NCBI GenBank assembly: GCA_900754145.1
Contig: CAAEBW010000225.1
Span: 1 to 5,157 of the forward strand
Length of the DNA stretch: 5,157 nt
Direction of reading: 5' to 3'
Source of the DNA: Clostridia bacterium
GTDB taxonomy: Bacteria; Bacillota; Clostridia; Oscillospirales; Acutalibacteraceae
Part shown: one piece after another, positions 4,759-5,157 of the stretch
Position numbering within the stretch: position 1 is the first letter of the stretch
Layout of the letters: every line of letters starts with the position of its first letter
Translations under genes and position numbers: made by a program
Notes under the pieces: model-generated
The model's database searches: none
Told to the model about the DNA's origin: nothing
Seen by the model: only the letters and a program-made list of their open reading frames with translations

Positions 4759-5157
4759 CTAAAATTTAATCTGTATACCGTCGATTTCCTGACCGATAAT
4801 ACCCGCATAGCCGTTGTTATTATCGCTTTCGGAATATCCTGTAACCCACGGCAGCCATTTATTTGTACGGCGCAGATGAACCCGGTAATAAATTTGAGTG
4901 CCCGTGTCGGTCTTCATCATAAGCCCGTCGATAGGTCTGTTAAACAGCCCCGCGTAATCGGTACGGTTCTTTACCTCGGGTAACCACTTGCCGCCCTTAT
5001 AATGCACCTTATAAAAGATATTGCCCCTTGAAAGATTGGCAAACACGGCGCATACATCGTGACCGAATATTCCGGCATAATTGCTGTCATTCTTGACATT
5101 GGGGAGCCACTTATTTTTTACGTCGTCCCACACCTGATATGTAATGTCAATCTTAGA
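4759..5157 (-). CDS. C-terminal wall-binding repeat domain of a phage endolysin (partial)
   Basis: The last 132 residues of a larger protein; the frame is open to the window edge, so the GTG at 5133 is not a real start. The piece holds three tandem repeats of about 42 residues, each Y-[QKR]-V-[WH]...KWLP.V...(Y)AG..G...: first YQVWDDVKNKWLPNV with NYAGIFG, then YKVHYKGGKWLPEV with DYAGLF, then YRVHLRRTNKWLPWVTGY with NNGYAGIIG. Such WLP/YAG repeats occur at the end of N-acetylmuramoyl-L-alanine amidases and other lysins from Clostridia and their phages, where they are presumed to bind the cell wall. The catalytic domain would lie to the right and is not visible, so the enzyme class is open. 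The holin gene follows immediately, which supports the lysin call. Confidence 0.8.
   Translation of the reverse strand, partial: SKIDITYQVWDDVKNKWLPNVKNDSNYAGIFGHDVCAVFANLSRGNIFYKVHYKGGKWLPEVKNRTDYAGLFNRPIDGLMMKTDTGTQIYYRVHLRRTNKWLPWVTGYSESDNNNGYAGIIGQEIDGIQIKF

Larger units (their letters stand above)
4412..5157. mobile_element. Left end of a prophage integrated in cotJC (partial)
   Basis: From the break in cotJC to the window edge all recognisable genes are phage lysis genes on the minus strand: endolysin end, holin, terminator, then about 80 bases of AT-rich DNA without a gene (4421-4499). Lysis genes beside the attachment site, reading outward, are usual for the end of a prophage opposite the integrase in tailed phages of Firmicutes. 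No integrase or structural gene is visible because the window ends after about 750 bases of the element, so the type and completeness of the prophage are unknown. Confidence 0.75.

Noticed and set aside
4481..4762. Plus-strand open frame of 93 codons
   Set aside because: Antisense to the holin gene and runs through the terminator hairpin; low-complexity Ser/Thr/Ala-rich product typical of a shadow frame.
4759..5133. Endolysin piece as a complete 124-residue gene starting at GTG 5133
   Set aside because: The frame continues without a stop to the window edge and the extra residues (IDITYQ) complete the first repeat unit, so this GTG is internal.

Overview
The window looks like the chromosome of an anaerobic, endospore-forming member of the Clostridia (Oscillospiraceae/Ruminococcaceae-like; this placement is inference). 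The reasons are a sodium-pumping decarboxylase operon typical of fermentative anaerobes, a cotJ spore-coat operon, strong AGGAGG-type ribosome sites, AT-rich intergenic DNA and holin/lysin types common in Clostridia phages. No ribosomal RNA, tRNA or CRISPR was seen.

Left part (1-3606): the tail of a plus-strand M14-type zinc carboxypeptidase ends at 154, followed by a strong hairpin terminator. Convergent to it is a four-gene minus-strand operon, read right to left: oadG-like small membrane subunit (GTG start at 3484), separate biotin carrier, sodium-pump beta subunit, and carboxyltransferase alpha subunit without its own biotin domain. A good sigma-A-type promoter (TTGTAA, 17 nt, TATAAT) lies at 3577-3605. 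Together the four products should form a membrane-bound, biotin-dependent oxaloacetate decarboxylase that couples decarboxylation to Na+ export.

Middle part (3802-4420): a plus-strand cotJA-cotJB-cotJC operon for inner spore-coat proteins. cotJA and cotJB are complete. cotJC, the Mn-catalase-like member (normally about 190 residues), matches its family for about 33 residues and then stops abruptly at 4420.

Right part (about 4412-5157): directly after the break, on the minus strand and running toward cotJC, is a phage lysis module: the C-terminal repeat domain of an endolysin, then an r1t-type holin, then a terminator. The simplest reading is that a prophage is integrated inside cotJC, with its lysis end next to the attachment site. 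This resembles the skin element in sigK and SP-beta in spsM, which are excised in the mother cell during sporulation to rebuild the host gene. The other prophage end, its recombinase and the rest of cotJC lie outside the window, so this remains to be shown.
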